Source of the DNA: Niastella vici
GTDB taxonomy: Bacteria; Bacteroidota; Bacteroidia; Chitinophagales; Chitinophagaceae
NCBI RefSeq assembly: GCF_002077945.1
Contig: NZ_LVYD01000002.1
Location: forward strand, 62,001-126,000
DNA: 64,000 nt
Reading direction: 5' to 3'
Positions 46,976 to 55,756 of the stretch are shown piece by piece. The notes below the pieces were generated by a model that did no database searches, was not told where the DNA came from, and saw only the letters and a list, made by a program, of their open reading frames with translations. Positions within the stretch are counted from its first letter, which is position 1, and each line of letters starts with the position of its first letter. The translations under genes were made by a program, and so were the position numbers.

Positions 46976-49900
46976 TTAATGAATGGTAAGCTTTACCCCG
47001 GCCACAAAAGTTCTGAAAGCCGGGAAGGCATTGAAATCAATTCCACCTGCCAGGTTGCCGCCATGTGTATTCACTTCGGGATCGGTGCCTGAATAATTGG
47101 TGACCGTGAACAGGTTTTGAGCCGATGCATAGATGCGCAGCCCATCGATGATCTTTGTTCTGTTCAGGATCTTTGCAGGCAAACTATAACTCAATGCAAC
47201 CATTTTTAACCGCAGGTAGGATGCATTCTCCACAAAACGCGAATTCACATAACTACCATAGGTGCTCAGGAAATAGCCTTCGCGCGGGATATCTGTATTC
47301 TCGTTTTTACCCGATACCCAACGACTCAGGACATCAGTGCCGGTGGTTGACTCAAGCACCAGCCTGTTCATGTTATACAGGTGATTGCCAAATGCGCCCT
47401 GGAAGAATACATTCAGATTAAAATTCTTATACTGAAAATCGTTACCCAGGCCTGCAATAAGGCGGGGATTGGTATTACCCAGGTAGGTTCTGTCGTCCTG
47501 GGTTAATTTACCATCGCCATCGAGGTCGGCATATTTGGGATCACCGGGTTTTGAATTGGGTTGTGGCGCATAGGTTTCACCCGATTTTATAACGCCGAGG
47601 TATTGAAACCCGTAGATCACGCCGAGTTCCTTACCCGGTTCCAACCTGGTAAATTCACGCGCCGATACAACACCGCTGGGGTTGGCCGTATTGGTACTGA
47701 TGATCTTTACATTATTGGCCAGCGACAAACATTTTTGCCGGTTATAAGCTATGTTGAAAGAAGTGCTCCAGGTGAAATCCTTTCCTTTTATGTTCTCAGA
47801 ATTTATAGCCAGTTCAATGCCTTTGTTCTCTATAGAACCTGCATTCAGGATCTGGGTGCTGAAACCCCACCATTGCCCAATTGGCACTGCGAGCAACAGG
47901 TCGCTTGTTTTTTTGCGGTACAGATCAATGGTGGCATTCAACCGGCCAGCCAGAAATCCCATATCAATACCCACATTCGCCTGGCTGTTGCTTTCCCATT
48001 GGAGATTACTATTGATCAGCGAAACGGGTTCAATACCACCCGATAAATTACTGCTTTGATCGAGTGAAGTGCCATAGTTACTGAAGCGGCTCATGTAGGC
48101 ATAATCGCCAATGCGGTCGTTACCGGTTATTCCATAACTGGCGCGCAGCTTCAAATTCGAGAACACATTGAGATCAGCGATAAAAGGCAGGTCGGCCATT
48201 TTCCAGGCAAGGGCCCCTGAAGGGAACACCCCATACTTATGATTGGAAGCGAACCGCGAAGAGCCGTCCCTTCTGAGGGTAAAAGTGGCCAGCACCTGGT
48301 CGTTGTAAGCATAGTTCAGCCTGCCAAAATACGAGGTAAGTTTTGCTTCCGACCGGCTGCTGCCGGGTGTATTGTTTGAGCCGGCTACCTGTGGAATAGA
48401 ACCGGCGTTGAGGTTGTAAAACAGGTACAGATCGGTAGAGAATCCGCGGCTTCCGGCGCCGAGTCCTTCAAATACATCCTTTTGATTAGAGGTACCCAGC
48501 ATGGCGGTAAAGGCATGGGCATTCCTGTTATACTTATAAGTAAGGTATTGTTCAACCAGCCATCGCAAGGCGGTGTTCATTTGTTCGGCGCCCACGCCGT
48601 TATTGGCCTGGCCGTTCACCAAGGTACGGGGCGTGTATTGCCCGGCGGTAGTTTGGGAATATTCGGCACCGGCACTGAAATGATAGGTAAGCCCTTTGAT
48701 GAGCTCATAATCGGCAAACATGTTGCCATTGATCAGTTTGTTTTGTGATACGTTGGTAGGTTCAAGCAGCAAGGCAAGGGCATTGTCTTTTCCAAGATAC
48801 TGATAGTAACTGCCGTTCGCATTGTACACGGGAATGCTGGGCGGCGACGTAAGCACGCTGAACAAAGGAGCCGTAATATCGGCTACATAGCGCTGCAGGT
48901 GACTGCTGGTAGCGGCGCCATAAAAGTTGGAACCTACTTTTACTGACTCGCTGAATTTTTTCTCAGCGCCCATCCGAACAGAATATCGCTCCATATCGGT
49001 GCTTTTTAACACACCGGTCTGTTTCATGTAATTACCCGATAAATAGTATTTGTTATTCCTGTCATTGCCGCTTAAGCTTACAGAACGGTTCAACACGGAA
49101 GCCTGCTGCGTGGCCAGGTTCCACCAGTTGGTATTCGTTACCGGAAAACTGGCCGGGAAAACCGGCGGCTTACCATCTTCGTTGGCTATTGCATTCTGTA
49201 CGGCGGCATACTGTGGCCCATCAACCAGCGAAGGTTTATAAGTAAGATACTGGTACCCGTTCGACACATCAGCCTCTATCTGCATTTTTCCGGGCCGGCC
49301 TTTTTTGGTGGTGATCAGCACCACGCCATTACCGCCACGTGCGCCATAGATAGCGGTTGCTGAGGCGTCCTTTAATATTTCAATATTTTCAATGTCATTC
49401 GGGTTAATATACTTTCCATTGTCGGTAATAAAACCATCTACCACAAACAAGGGTTCATTCGTTGTATTAATAGAGTTACCACCACGGATAATCACAGAAA
49501 TGCTACCGCCGGGTGAAAAGTCAGATTGTTGAACGCTTACCCCTGCCGCGCGGCCCTGGATCGCCTGCGCAATATTGGCAGTAGTTCCACCCAGGTTCAT
49601 ATGCTCACTGTTAACCGAACTGATGGCGCCGGTAACATCTTTCTTTTTTTGCGTACCATATCCTACTACCACTACTTCTTCCTGCACTTCAGATTTTACT
49701 GCAAGCACCACGTTCAGCTCATTTTTACCGGCTACCGGCACTTCCTTTGTTTCGGTATTCACCGAAGAGAATACGAGCGTGATATTATAGTTAGCCACTT
49801 CCAGCTTATACAGGCCTTTATCATCAGTAACCGTACCAAGGGAAGCATTGCCTTTTACATATACCGAAACACCCGATAACGGCTTACCCGCATCATCTGT

Positions 49901-50386
49901 AACCTTTCCATGGACCAGCATTTCAGGAGCAGCGGCGGGTTCATCGTTTTCGTTGAGGCGCACCACTTCTTTTCTTTTAGGGAAAACAAGAATGGTATTG
50001 TCATTCTGTTTAAAATCGAGCTCCGTGCCCGATAAGATCAATTGCAGGGTGCCGGCTACTGACCGGGTATCTTTTGGCAGGCTGATGTTCCTGTAACGGC
50101 CAACCTGTTCCAGCAAATAAGCCATCCGAAAACCTGAGATGCTTTCAACGCGGTCGAGCGCATTGCGAAGCGATACGTTGCGCAATTCAAGTGTGATGAG
50201 CTTGTCCTCCATTTTCTGGGCGTAGCCTGCATTTGCCGTAAGCAGTTGCGTGCAAAGCACCAGGAGGATAGCAGCCAGTAAACTCACTTTCATAATGAAT
50301 GATAGATTTTGGTTCCCCGGCAGTCGGGAAAAACGTTTCCCGTACGGCGGAAAGCCGAATGCAGTAGTTTTTTGCATAAATTGCAA
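46976..50386 (-). CDS. SusC/RagA-family TonB-dependent glycan transporter, locus 2
   Basis: The 1136-residue transporter may start at the first Met or at the fourth residue (MQKTTAFGFPP, the usual opening in this clade). The export signal is MKVSLLAAILLVLCTQLLTANAGYAQ (about 32-57). An STN domain (about 60-135), a carboxypeptidase-like domain (about 152-230, GKVTDDAGKPLSGVSVYVKG), VVVVGYGTQ, a plug with LFVVDGF and GARGGNGVVLITTKKG, and a barrel ending VAGVKLTIH follow. The STN domain implies signalling through the neighbouring FecR. The 167-bp gap to fecR contains an antisense-facing terminator and an inverted repeat. Confidence 0.95.
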   Translation of the reverse strand: MQFMQKTTAFGFPPYGKRFSRLPGNQNLSFIMKVSLLAAILLVLCTQLLTANAGYAQKMEDKLITLELRNVSLRNALDRVESISGFRMAYLLEQVGRYRNISLPKDTRSVAGTLQLILSGTELDFKQNDNTILVFPKRKEVVRLNENDEPAAAPEMLVHGKVTDDAGKPLSGVSVYVKGNASLGTVTDDKGLYKLEVANYNITLVFSSVNTETKEVPVAGKNELNVVLAVKSEVQEEVVVVGYGTQKKKDVTGAISSVNSEHMNLGGTTANIAQAIQGRAAGVSVQQSDFSPGGSISVIIRGGNSINTTNEPLFVVDGFITDNGKYINPNDIENIEILKDASATAIYGARGGNGVVLITTKKGRPGKMQIEADVSNGYQYLTYKPSLVDGPQYAAVQNAIANEDGKPPVFPASFPVTNTNWWNLATQQASVLNRSVSLSGNDRNNKYYLSGNYMKQTGVLKSTDMERYSVRMGAEKKFSESVKVGSNFYGAATSSHLQRYVADITAPLFSVLTSPPSIPVYNANGSYYQYLGKDNALALLLEPTNVSQNKLINGNMFADYELIKGLTYHFSAGAEYSQTTAGQYTPRTLVNGQANNGVGAEQMNTALRWLVEQYLTYKYNRNAHAFTAMLGTSNQKDVFEGLGAGSRGFSTDLYLFYNLNAGSIPQVAGSNNTPGSSRSEAKLTSYFGRLNYAYNDQVLATFTLRRDGSSRFASNHKYGVFPSGALAWKMADLPFIADLNVFSNLKLRASYGITGNDRIGDYAYMSRFSNYGTSLDQSSNLSGGIEPVSLINSNLQWESNSQANVGIDMGFLAGRLNATIDLYRKKTSDLLLAVPIGQWWGFSTQILNAGSIENKGIELAINSENIKGKDFTWSTSFNIAYNRQKCLSLANNVKIISTNTANPSGVVSAREFTRLEPGKELGVIYGFQYLGVIKSGETYAPQPNSKPGDPKYADLDGDGKLTQDDRTYLGNTNPRLIAGLGNDFQYKNFNLNVFFQGAFGNHLYNMNRLVLESTTGTDVLSRWVSGKNENTDIPREGYFLSTYGSYVNSRFVENASYLRLKMVALSYSLPAKILNRTKIIDGLRIYASAQNLFTVTNYSGTDPEVNTHGGNLAGGIDFNAFPAFRTFVAGVKLTIH

Positions 50387-50419
50387 TTGTTTAAAATGAT
50401 TACCAGATTGTTTTAAGCG

Positions 50420-50456
50420 AACCCCTCCAACTTTCCACGGCGAGAGGGGTTTTTTA
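50420..50456 (+). terminator. Plus-strand (antisense) terminator in the FecR-SusC gap of locus 2
   Basis: AACCCCTC (50420-50427) pairs with GAGGGGTT (50444-50451), loop 16 nt, and six T residues end the plus-strand copy. On the minus strand, the direction of the operon, the hairpin is preceded by A residues and not followed by a U-tract. No plus-strand gene lies upstream. It begins 33 bp before the susC start. Confidence 0.7.
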
Positions 50457-50482
50457 TTTAGATCTTGAGATTAATTGATTGC

Positions 50483-50547
50483 GGGATTTTGAGATTTCTT
50501 GAGGTGCAGCATTGTACCAAATTTCAAAATCCCTAAATCTCAAAATC
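50483..50547. repeat. Inverted and direct micro-repeat in the FecR-SusC gap
   Basis: gattttgagattt (50485-50497) is repeated perfectly in inverse as aaatctcaaaatc (50535-50547). A second inverted copy, atttcaaaatccc (50521-50533), matches 50483-50495 at 12 of 13 positions. The arms are A/T-rich variants of a short word, closing 7 bp before the fecR stop at 50554. Confidence 0.7.
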
Positions 50548-50553
50548 AAAAAA

Positions 50554-51564
50554 TCATTCTACGCAACCTTCCCCATCCAAAAAAACTGTTTTATCATCGG
50601 GCATACTGTAAGTGGCATTGCTTATTATGGACAGCACGTCAAGCACTTTTTCAAGCGTTTCGGTACCACTGAAATACGCTTTGATGCTGCATTTTTTCAA
50701 TCCGTTCTTTTTAAACCGGATATCCACTCCGTAGCGCCGGCCCAGCAATGCAGCCACTTCTTCAAAGGTTTGCCCTTCAAACCGCATCTCGTGCTTCGTC
50801 CAATCGGTTACCAGCATATTTGCATTCACTGTATCTTTTGATACCGCGGCCGTTACGGGCACATAAACGGCCTGCTCATTGGGTGTTAAAACGGCCAGCA
50901 GTTTTTTATCATCCTCCACTTTCACTTTGCCCCTTGTAACCGAAACAATTATTTCTTTCCCATCCGGCAGCGCCTTTATATTAAATGCGGTGCCCAGTAC
51001 AGTCGTACGTATTTGGCCGGTATGAATAATAAATGGCTTCTTTGCATCATGCGCCACATCGAAGTAAGCCTCACCCGATAAAATAACTTCACGGGCATTA
51101 CCGAGGAAATTTTCGGGATAATCGAGCCGGCTATTGGCCTGCAACACCACATTGGTGCCATCGGCAAGGGTAATATGTCTTATAAAGTCAGTTGACTTAT
51201 CAACCGCTGCTTTATTAACCCGGGGGGTTACTGTAACTGTAGCGGGTATTGAAGGTTTGGAATTTGTAATAAAATACCAGGCCAAGGCAGCAGTCAGTAC
51301 GATAACCGCTGCGGCCGCAACCTGCCACCACCGCATGAAAGCCGTAGTACCGGTTTTGCCGTCGCCTTTTAACTCCCTGCCGATCCTGCTGTAGATCCTG
51401 TTCTGTAATTCTTCTTCCGTTTCGGCGCCCGGCCATTGTACGTCTGGTGCCTCCCGTTGATTGTACCAGCGTTCGAAAATGGCCCGCTCCTCTGCTGATA
51501 AGGTGCCCTGCATCCATTTTTCGGCGAGCGCTTTTAATTCGTCTTTTGAAATACCCTGATTCAT
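50554..51564 (-). CDS. FecR-family anti-sigma factor, locus 2
   Basis: The 336-residue protein has an N-terminal anti-sigma region (about 1-85), a transmembrane helix (WWQVAAAAVIVLTAALAWYFI, about 83-103), a FecR domain (about 130-225: HITLADGTNVVLQANSRLDYPENF, REVILSGEAYFDVAHDAKKPF and TTVLGTAFNIKA) and a C-terminal DUF4974-like domain (about 255-333) ending GEGCVE. It transmits the SusC 2 signal to sigma 2. The gap to the sigma gene is 107 bp and contains two tagcggg-plus-A-run repeats near 51587 and 51613. Confidence 0.95.
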   Translation of the reverse strand: MNQGISKDELKALAEKWMQGTLSAEERAIFERWYNQREAPDVQWPGAETEEELQNRIYSRIGRELKGDGKTGTTAFMRWWQVAAAAVIVLTAALAWYFITNSKPSIPATVTVTPRVNKAAVDKSTDFIRHITLADGTNVVLQANSRLDYPENFLGNAREVILSGEAYFDVAHDAKKPFIIHTGQIRTTVLGTAFNIKALPDGKEIIVSVTRGKVKVEDDKKLLAVLTPNEQAVYVPVTAAVSKDTVNANMLVTDWTKHEMRFEGQTFEEVAALLGRRYGVDIRFKKNGLKKCSIKAYFSGTETLEKVLDVLSIISNATYSMPDDKTVFLDGEGCVE

Positions 51565-51671
51565 GGAAAAAGTTTCTGTTATTATATAGCGGGTAAAAAA
51601 AGACGCTTCCCCTAGCGGGATAAAAAATTTTTTTTGGCGGGAATTAATACGGGAAGAAATAGGGTACGGAC

Positions 51672-52238
51672 TTATAAAAAACTGAATAATTGTTGCAAGG
51701 AGGCCCTTAAGAGTTTCAGGGCTTTGTTCATGTGGGCTTCTACTGTTTTGGGAGAAATGTTGAGCGAAGAGGCAATCTGTTTACCACTCAATCCTTCTTC
51801 GCGGCTAAGGCGAAAGACCAGGCGGCATTTTTCAGGCAAGGCCGCTATTGTTCTTTCCATATCTTCCTGAAGCTGTTCATAATCGAGCCATTCCAGGGTA
51901 CTATGGTCTTCAGCCGGCCGGCTCGAGATCAATACCTGCTTAAGTGTGCTTTCTTTCTTTTGCCGGGCCAGGTGTTCGATGATCTCATATTTAAGCATGG
52001 AGGCAATATAGGTGGCAAGGGTAAAGCGTAGTTGAAGCGTGTGCCGCCTGCGCCAAAGGTTTATAAATACCGTTTGCACTATTTCTTCGGCTTCTTCGGC
52101 CGACCCCAATTTTACCAACGCATGCGCCAGCAATTTCTTCCAGTAACGATCATATAACACATGAAAGGCATGCTCATCATCGTTTGCGATAAGCGATAGC
52201 AGGCATTCATCATCATATAATTGATACTTTCCCTTCAC
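51672..52238 (-). CDS. ECF RNA polymerase sigma factor, locus 2
   Basis: The 188-residue ECF sigma factor has region 2 (FHVLYDRYWKKLLAHALVKLGSAEEAEEIVQTVFINLWRRR, about 25-65) and region 4 (LPEKCRLVFRLSREEGLSGKQIASSLNISPKTVEAHMNKALK, about 134-175). It is the first gene of the locus 2 unit. Its promoter has the CGCA-type operator 24 bp before a perfect TAnnTTTG box, so it has an input of its own in addition to the FecR loop. Confidence 0.95.
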   Translation of the reverse strand: MKGKYQLYDDECLLSLIANDDEHAFHVLYDRYWKKLLAHALVKLGSAEEAEEIVQTVFINLWRRRHTLQLRFTLATYIASMLKYEIIEHLARQKKESTLKQVLISSRPAEDHSTLEWLDYEQLQEDMERTIAALPEKCRLVFRLSREEGLSGKQIASSLNISPKTVEAHMNKALKLLRASLQQLFSFL

Positions 52239-52251
52239 AAGCAGTTGTACT

Positions 52252-52297
52252 CAAATTTAGGCAAATCACCTACCAATAGTTCACGCAAACGGTTGCG
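52252..52297 (-). promoter_or_regulatory. Operator and -7 box of sigma gene 2
   Basis: The near-perfect palindrome CGCAAACGGTTGCG (52284-52297) is followed on the minus strand, 24 bp later, by TAAATTTG (52252-52259), a perfect TAnnTTTG box. An A-tract precedes the palindrome. The ATG at 52238 gives a predicted leader of about 10 nt. Confidence 0.7.
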
Positions 52298-52330
52298 CCT
52301 TTTTTGCAAGCAGCACCAACGCAATAAAGA

Positions 52331-53431
52331 TCACCGGTGTGTTGTATTCAGGATCCTGACGTTTATCTGGTAAGCGCCAGGCACTTGTATGCGCATGGGT
52401 ATTCTTAAAGAATAATCGTAGAGATTATCTTTATAAACACCCAGATAATGGCTGTCGGTGCTGCCTGCATAATATTTTCCCGCGGTATTGGCCGACCAGC
52501 TTGAGGTACTGTCAATATGAACATATTGTGCGGGAATGCGATAATACATATTGAATCCATTACCTAACGAAACGATCGGAAAAGGAACCAGCGGGTATTT
52601 AATGGAAATGGCGGTATCACTGGCAACATACGTATCAGGGGCATAGTCCTGCAGATTCTGAAGAAAAGGTGGTTGTGGGTTTAAACCGGAGTTTGGTCTT
52701 TTCGCAAATTCACCGGCCTTCGGATTAAACGGCACCCCATTTCTATCGGTCACTTTAAGGATAAGTACATTAGGGGTATCGGCAAACCTGGTTACGGTCA
52801 CCAGATCGAATGGATTGTTTGCTCCATTGAACAATGTTCCTTTGCCTGTAGGGGTGTTCGCAAATAAAAGTGAATTACTGAAAGCGCCCGTTTCAGGAGA
52901 AGTTTCCAGCGGCTTTCCATCCTTTATTACTATTTGCATGATCCTGTTCAACGTTTCTGTACCGGCCTCGTTTGACACTTCCATATCCATAGTATAAGTA
53001 CCGGTTGGCAAATAAATGGTGCCGCTATTGGCCTCGAGGGTACCGCTTTTTTCGTTTATTACAATTGGCTGCAGGTTCTGCACCGTACGTTTTGCGGAGA
53101 TCGTTGCAAAGTTCGTATCGGTTAAAGGATTGTAGGCCGCTGTCCATACGCCAACCGGATATTGTTTGTTGAACAGGTCATCGGCACTATGGCCCAGCGA
53201 ATCATACACGTGCGTCCATTTAATTCGCAGGGGCACACTCGATCCGTCGGTGATCATTGAGTAAGAGGTGGCTGTTCTTCCCCTTACCACGCCAAACTCG
53301 CTCACGGCATATTGCATATACGGGCTTAAGAAACCTTTCCCATATTTTGTACAACCCGAAAAAACGCCGGCTGTAATAGTTATCGACAATAATATAGTGG
53401 TGATTATATAGGTGAATTTTCGGATACCCAT
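52331..53431 (-). CDS. Lipoprotein of SusCD locus 3, DUF5007-like, function unknown
   Basis: I start at 53431 (MGIRKFTYIITTILLSITITAGVFSGC, lipoprotein signal), which removes the overlap of the longer frame with the fasciclin gene. The 366-residue product has beta-rich, Ig-like segments (PTGTYTMDMEVSNEAGTETL and LFANTPTGKGTLFNGANN) and a C-terminal region ending in YSLRIPMRIQVPGAYQINVRIL. It resembles the DUF5007-type lipoproteins found after fasciclin proteins in such loci, but that label is from memory. It is the last gene of the locus 3 unit, 19 bp after the fasciclin gene, and is probably a surface glycan-binding protein. Confidence 0.7.
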   Translation of the reverse strand: MGIRKFTYIITTILLSITITAGVFSGCTKYGKGFLSPYMQYAVSEFGVVRGRTATSYSMITDGSSVPLRIKWTHVYDSLGHSADDLFNKQYPVGVWTAAYNPLTDTNFATISAKRTVQNLQPIVINEKSGTLEANSGTIYLPTGTYTMDMEVSNEAGTETLNRIMQIVIKDGKPLETSPETGAFSNSLLFANTPTGKGTLFNGANNPFDLVTVTRFADTPNVLILKVTDRNGVPFNPKAGEFAKRPNSGLNPQPPFLQNLQDYAPDTYVASDTAISIKYPLVPFPIVSLGNGFNMYYRIPAQYVHIDSTSSWSANTAGKYYAGSTDSHYLGVYKDNLYDYSLRIPMRIQVPGAYQINVRILNTTHR

Positions 53432-53450
53432 TTTATTAGTTTTTGGTTTA

Positions 53451-54173
53451 TTACTTTTTTGTACCATAGAAGAACAGGATGTGTGAATTATCCAGGGCAT
53501 TCATGATGCCGGTTTGCGTAATAATGCCCGATGTTTTGCATAAGGTGTGTACCCCAATGTTCGGTGGTACATCACCCGCAGGGGTAGCTTCGCTAACATC
53601 GTAATGATGCCATAGTTGCGTAAAATACACCAGTTGGGGAACGCCCGATACCAGGGAGCTGTACCCCAGGTTACTGTTTCGGGTAAATTCCCAGGAAACG
53701 ATCGCAGAATCACCTGCCAGCTCCGTTGGGTATACAGCGCCGGTACTGGTAAGTACAGAAAAGTTTAACGGTTTATGGATAAGATATAATCGCAGCGAAT
53801 CGGCCGTTCCCTTTATGTTATTTTTCAAATAGTAGATCAGGGAGTCCATCCCCCACTGCGCATACTGATTAATGGCCTGGGCTGCCAGCGTGCGCTGGTT
53901 TAAATAGCTGCGCACTGAATAATCTGATGGGGCGAAGAATGTATTATTCGATTCATTGATCTTGCTTTTTAAACCGGCAGCGTCGATCAACTGCACCAGC
54001 GTGTCGTACAAAGCATTACTTTTCAGTACATCGTAAGTGGTGGTGCGTGTATATTGATCTACGTCCTGCACCGATCCGCCGGTGATATAATCTTTTTTGC
54101 ATTCTGTAAATAGGACAATAGCCGTTATAAATAGCCCTGCAAGCAGTATTGCTTTTCCTGTTTTCATACTCAT
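53451..54173 (-). CDS. Fasciclin-domain lipoprotein, locus 3
   Basis: In-frame Met codons stand at 54194, 54173 and 54167; I choose 54173 (MSMKTGKAILLAGLFITAIVLFTEC) because it sets a normal lipoprotein signal. The mature part begins KKDYITGG and contains one fasciclin-like domain (about 45-150: TTYDVLKSNALYDTLVQLIDAAGLKSKIN, NNTFFAPSDYSVRSYL, then the degenerate second half). Fasciclin domains mediate adhesion or glycan binding. It follows susD directly, and its place in the SusCD unit suggests a surface accessory role. Confidence 0.85.
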   Translation of the reverse strand: MSMKTGKAILLAGLFITAIVLFTECKKDYITGGSVQDVDQYTRTTTYDVLKSNALYDTLVQLIDAAGLKSKINESNNTFFAPSDYSVRSYLNQRTLAAQAINQYAQWGMDSLIYYLKNNIKGTADSLRLYLIHKPLNFSVLTSTGAVYPTELAGDSAIVSWEFTRNSNLGYSSLVSGVPQLVYFTQLWHHYDVSEATPAGDVPPNIGVHTLCKTSGIITQTGIMNALDNSHILFFYGTKK

Positions 54174-54194
54174 TGAATATTTTAATTGGTTCAA

Positions 54195-55739
54195 TTATTT
54201 GTGAGTGGCCCACCATGGGTTTTGCGTGAGCAAATTATCCTGCGGAAACAAATTGCCCATATCAAGGGGCCAGTAATAGCCTTTGTTGGCTGCAGTAACC
54301 CGGGCGCCCAGGTAGCCCACATATTCAAGCCATTGCTGTGTTTGTTCGGTGCGTATAAGATCATAATACCATTGTCCTTCCCCAATGAGCTCCCGCCCTC
54401 TTTCCATTACCACTTCATCTAACATATCATATTGAGTGGTGGGGTTTTGATACGAACTAATGCCGGCCCTTCCTTCTGTCAACGCCAGATCATTGGCAGC
54501 ACCGGCCAAATCACCGGTAGCAGCAAGCGCTTCCGCATCCAGTAAAATAATATCGGCCAGTCTGAAAAGCACCAGGTTATTATTGATATAAGGCTGCGTT
54601 TTGATATCGGGTTTCTGGTAAAGGAAATTGGTGTACTTAACCAGCATATAGCCGGCGCCATCCCCCCCTGAGGCCGGCAGATGGGTGAAGATGGCTTTAT
54701 AACGTGCATCAACAGCTGTATCCATAAACTGATCAACAAAACCGCCATCCGGCGACAGCCAGCAGGCAGAATTCCTGTTATCAACAACGGGACCTTTCAA
54801 AAACGTGCCGAAGAAACCCATGGTAGCTTCGGCCCAACTGTTCTGGTTCACAAAATTTGGATCGTTCGCATTGTACTGCATCGACAGTTCAAAAATGCTT
54901 TCTGCGGAGGATTGTCCTTTCCAGATTTTTTTGTAGCTGGCCATCGGCTCCAGGGAATAACCGCCGTTGTTCATTACCTGCTGACAGTAAAAATGCGCAC
55001 TGTCGTACTGGTGTTTCCAACTGTAAATATGCGCCAGCAAAGCATAAACACTTCCTTTATTGGCCCTTACCGCCCGGGCAGCATCACCACCGGCAAACTT
55101 CATGTAGGATGCCGCCGTTTTGAGATCGGTAATGCAACTGTCGAGCACCACCGATTCGGCAGTTCTTGCCAAAGGGGGGATCTTACCATAGTCAACATCG
55201 TTATAAGTGCGGTTAACATAAACAGGATCGCCCCAGATCCTTATCATATAGAAATAAGTAAAGGCCCGCACAAACAAGGCTTCGCCCAGATAATTGTTAC
55301 GGACCGAACTATTGCTAAAAAGCCCGGCATTCATTTGAGGCACATTTTGCAGGATCTGGTTTGCCTGGGCAATGAGCTGGTAAAAACGCGACCAGTTCTG
55401 CAGATCATCTTCATAGTAAGGAACATAAGAAAAATTAAATGCAGGAGACGCACTTGCTTTCATCGTTGCCAGGTTCCATTGACCTGAATTGGGCAGAAAG
55501 TTTCCCGAGGCAAGGTCGCCATTGATGAAATAGGAATTTCCGCTTCGAAGATTGCTGCGCAACTGGCCATACATAGCCAGGGCAGCCTGCTCAACAGAAG
55601 ACTGGGAGGTCCAGAATGCTGCTTCATACGTGGAAGTAATTGGTCCCTGGTAGATATATTTTTTACACGAGCTGCCTGCGACAACAACAATTATAATAAG
55701 CAGCATGGTGTAACTGTATATAGAAGATCGATTGTTCAT
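54195..55739 (-). CDS. SusD/RagB-family glycan-binding lipoprotein, locus 3
   Basis: The 514-residue lipoprotein begins MNNRSSIYSYTMLLIIIVVVAGSSC, then KKYIYQGPITSTYEAAFWTSQSSVEQAALAMYGQL, a SusD N-terminus. Near the end come NLVLFRLADIILLDAEALAA, EGRAGI and EVVMERGRELIGEGQWYYDLIRTE, as usual in the family. It is 17 bp after susC 3 and directly precedes the fasciclin gene. Confidence 0.95.
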   Translation of the reverse strand: MNNRSSIYSYTMLLIIIVVVAGSSCKKYIYQGPITSTYEAAFWTSQSSVEQAALAMYGQLRSNLRSGNSYFINGDLASGNFLPNSGQWNLATMKASASPAFNFSYVPYYEDDLQNWSRFYQLIAQANQILQNVPQMNAGLFSNSSVRNNYLGEALFVRAFTYFYMIRIWGDPVYVNRTYNDVDYGKIPPLARTAESVVLDSCITDLKTAASYMKFAGGDAARAVRANKGSVYALLAHIYSWKHQYDSAHFYCQQVMNNGGYSLEPMASYKKIWKGQSSAESIFELSMQYNANDPNFVNQNSWAEATMGFFGTFLKGPVVDNRNSACWLSPDGGFVDQFMDTAVDARYKAIFTHLPASGGDGAGYMLVKYTNFLYQKPDIKTQPYINNNLVLFRLADIILLDAEALAATGDLAGAANDLALTEGRAGISSYQNPTTQYDMLDEVVMERGRELIGEGQWYYDLIRTEQTQQWLEYVGYLGARVTAANKGYYWPLDMGNLFPQDNLLTQNPWWATHK

Positions 55740-55756
55740 GCCGGTAGTTTTAAGAA

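Noticed and set aside
54681-55487. 268-codon open frame on the plus strand
   Set aside because: Antisense to susD 3, whose family signatures are unmistakable. No motif in the antisense product.
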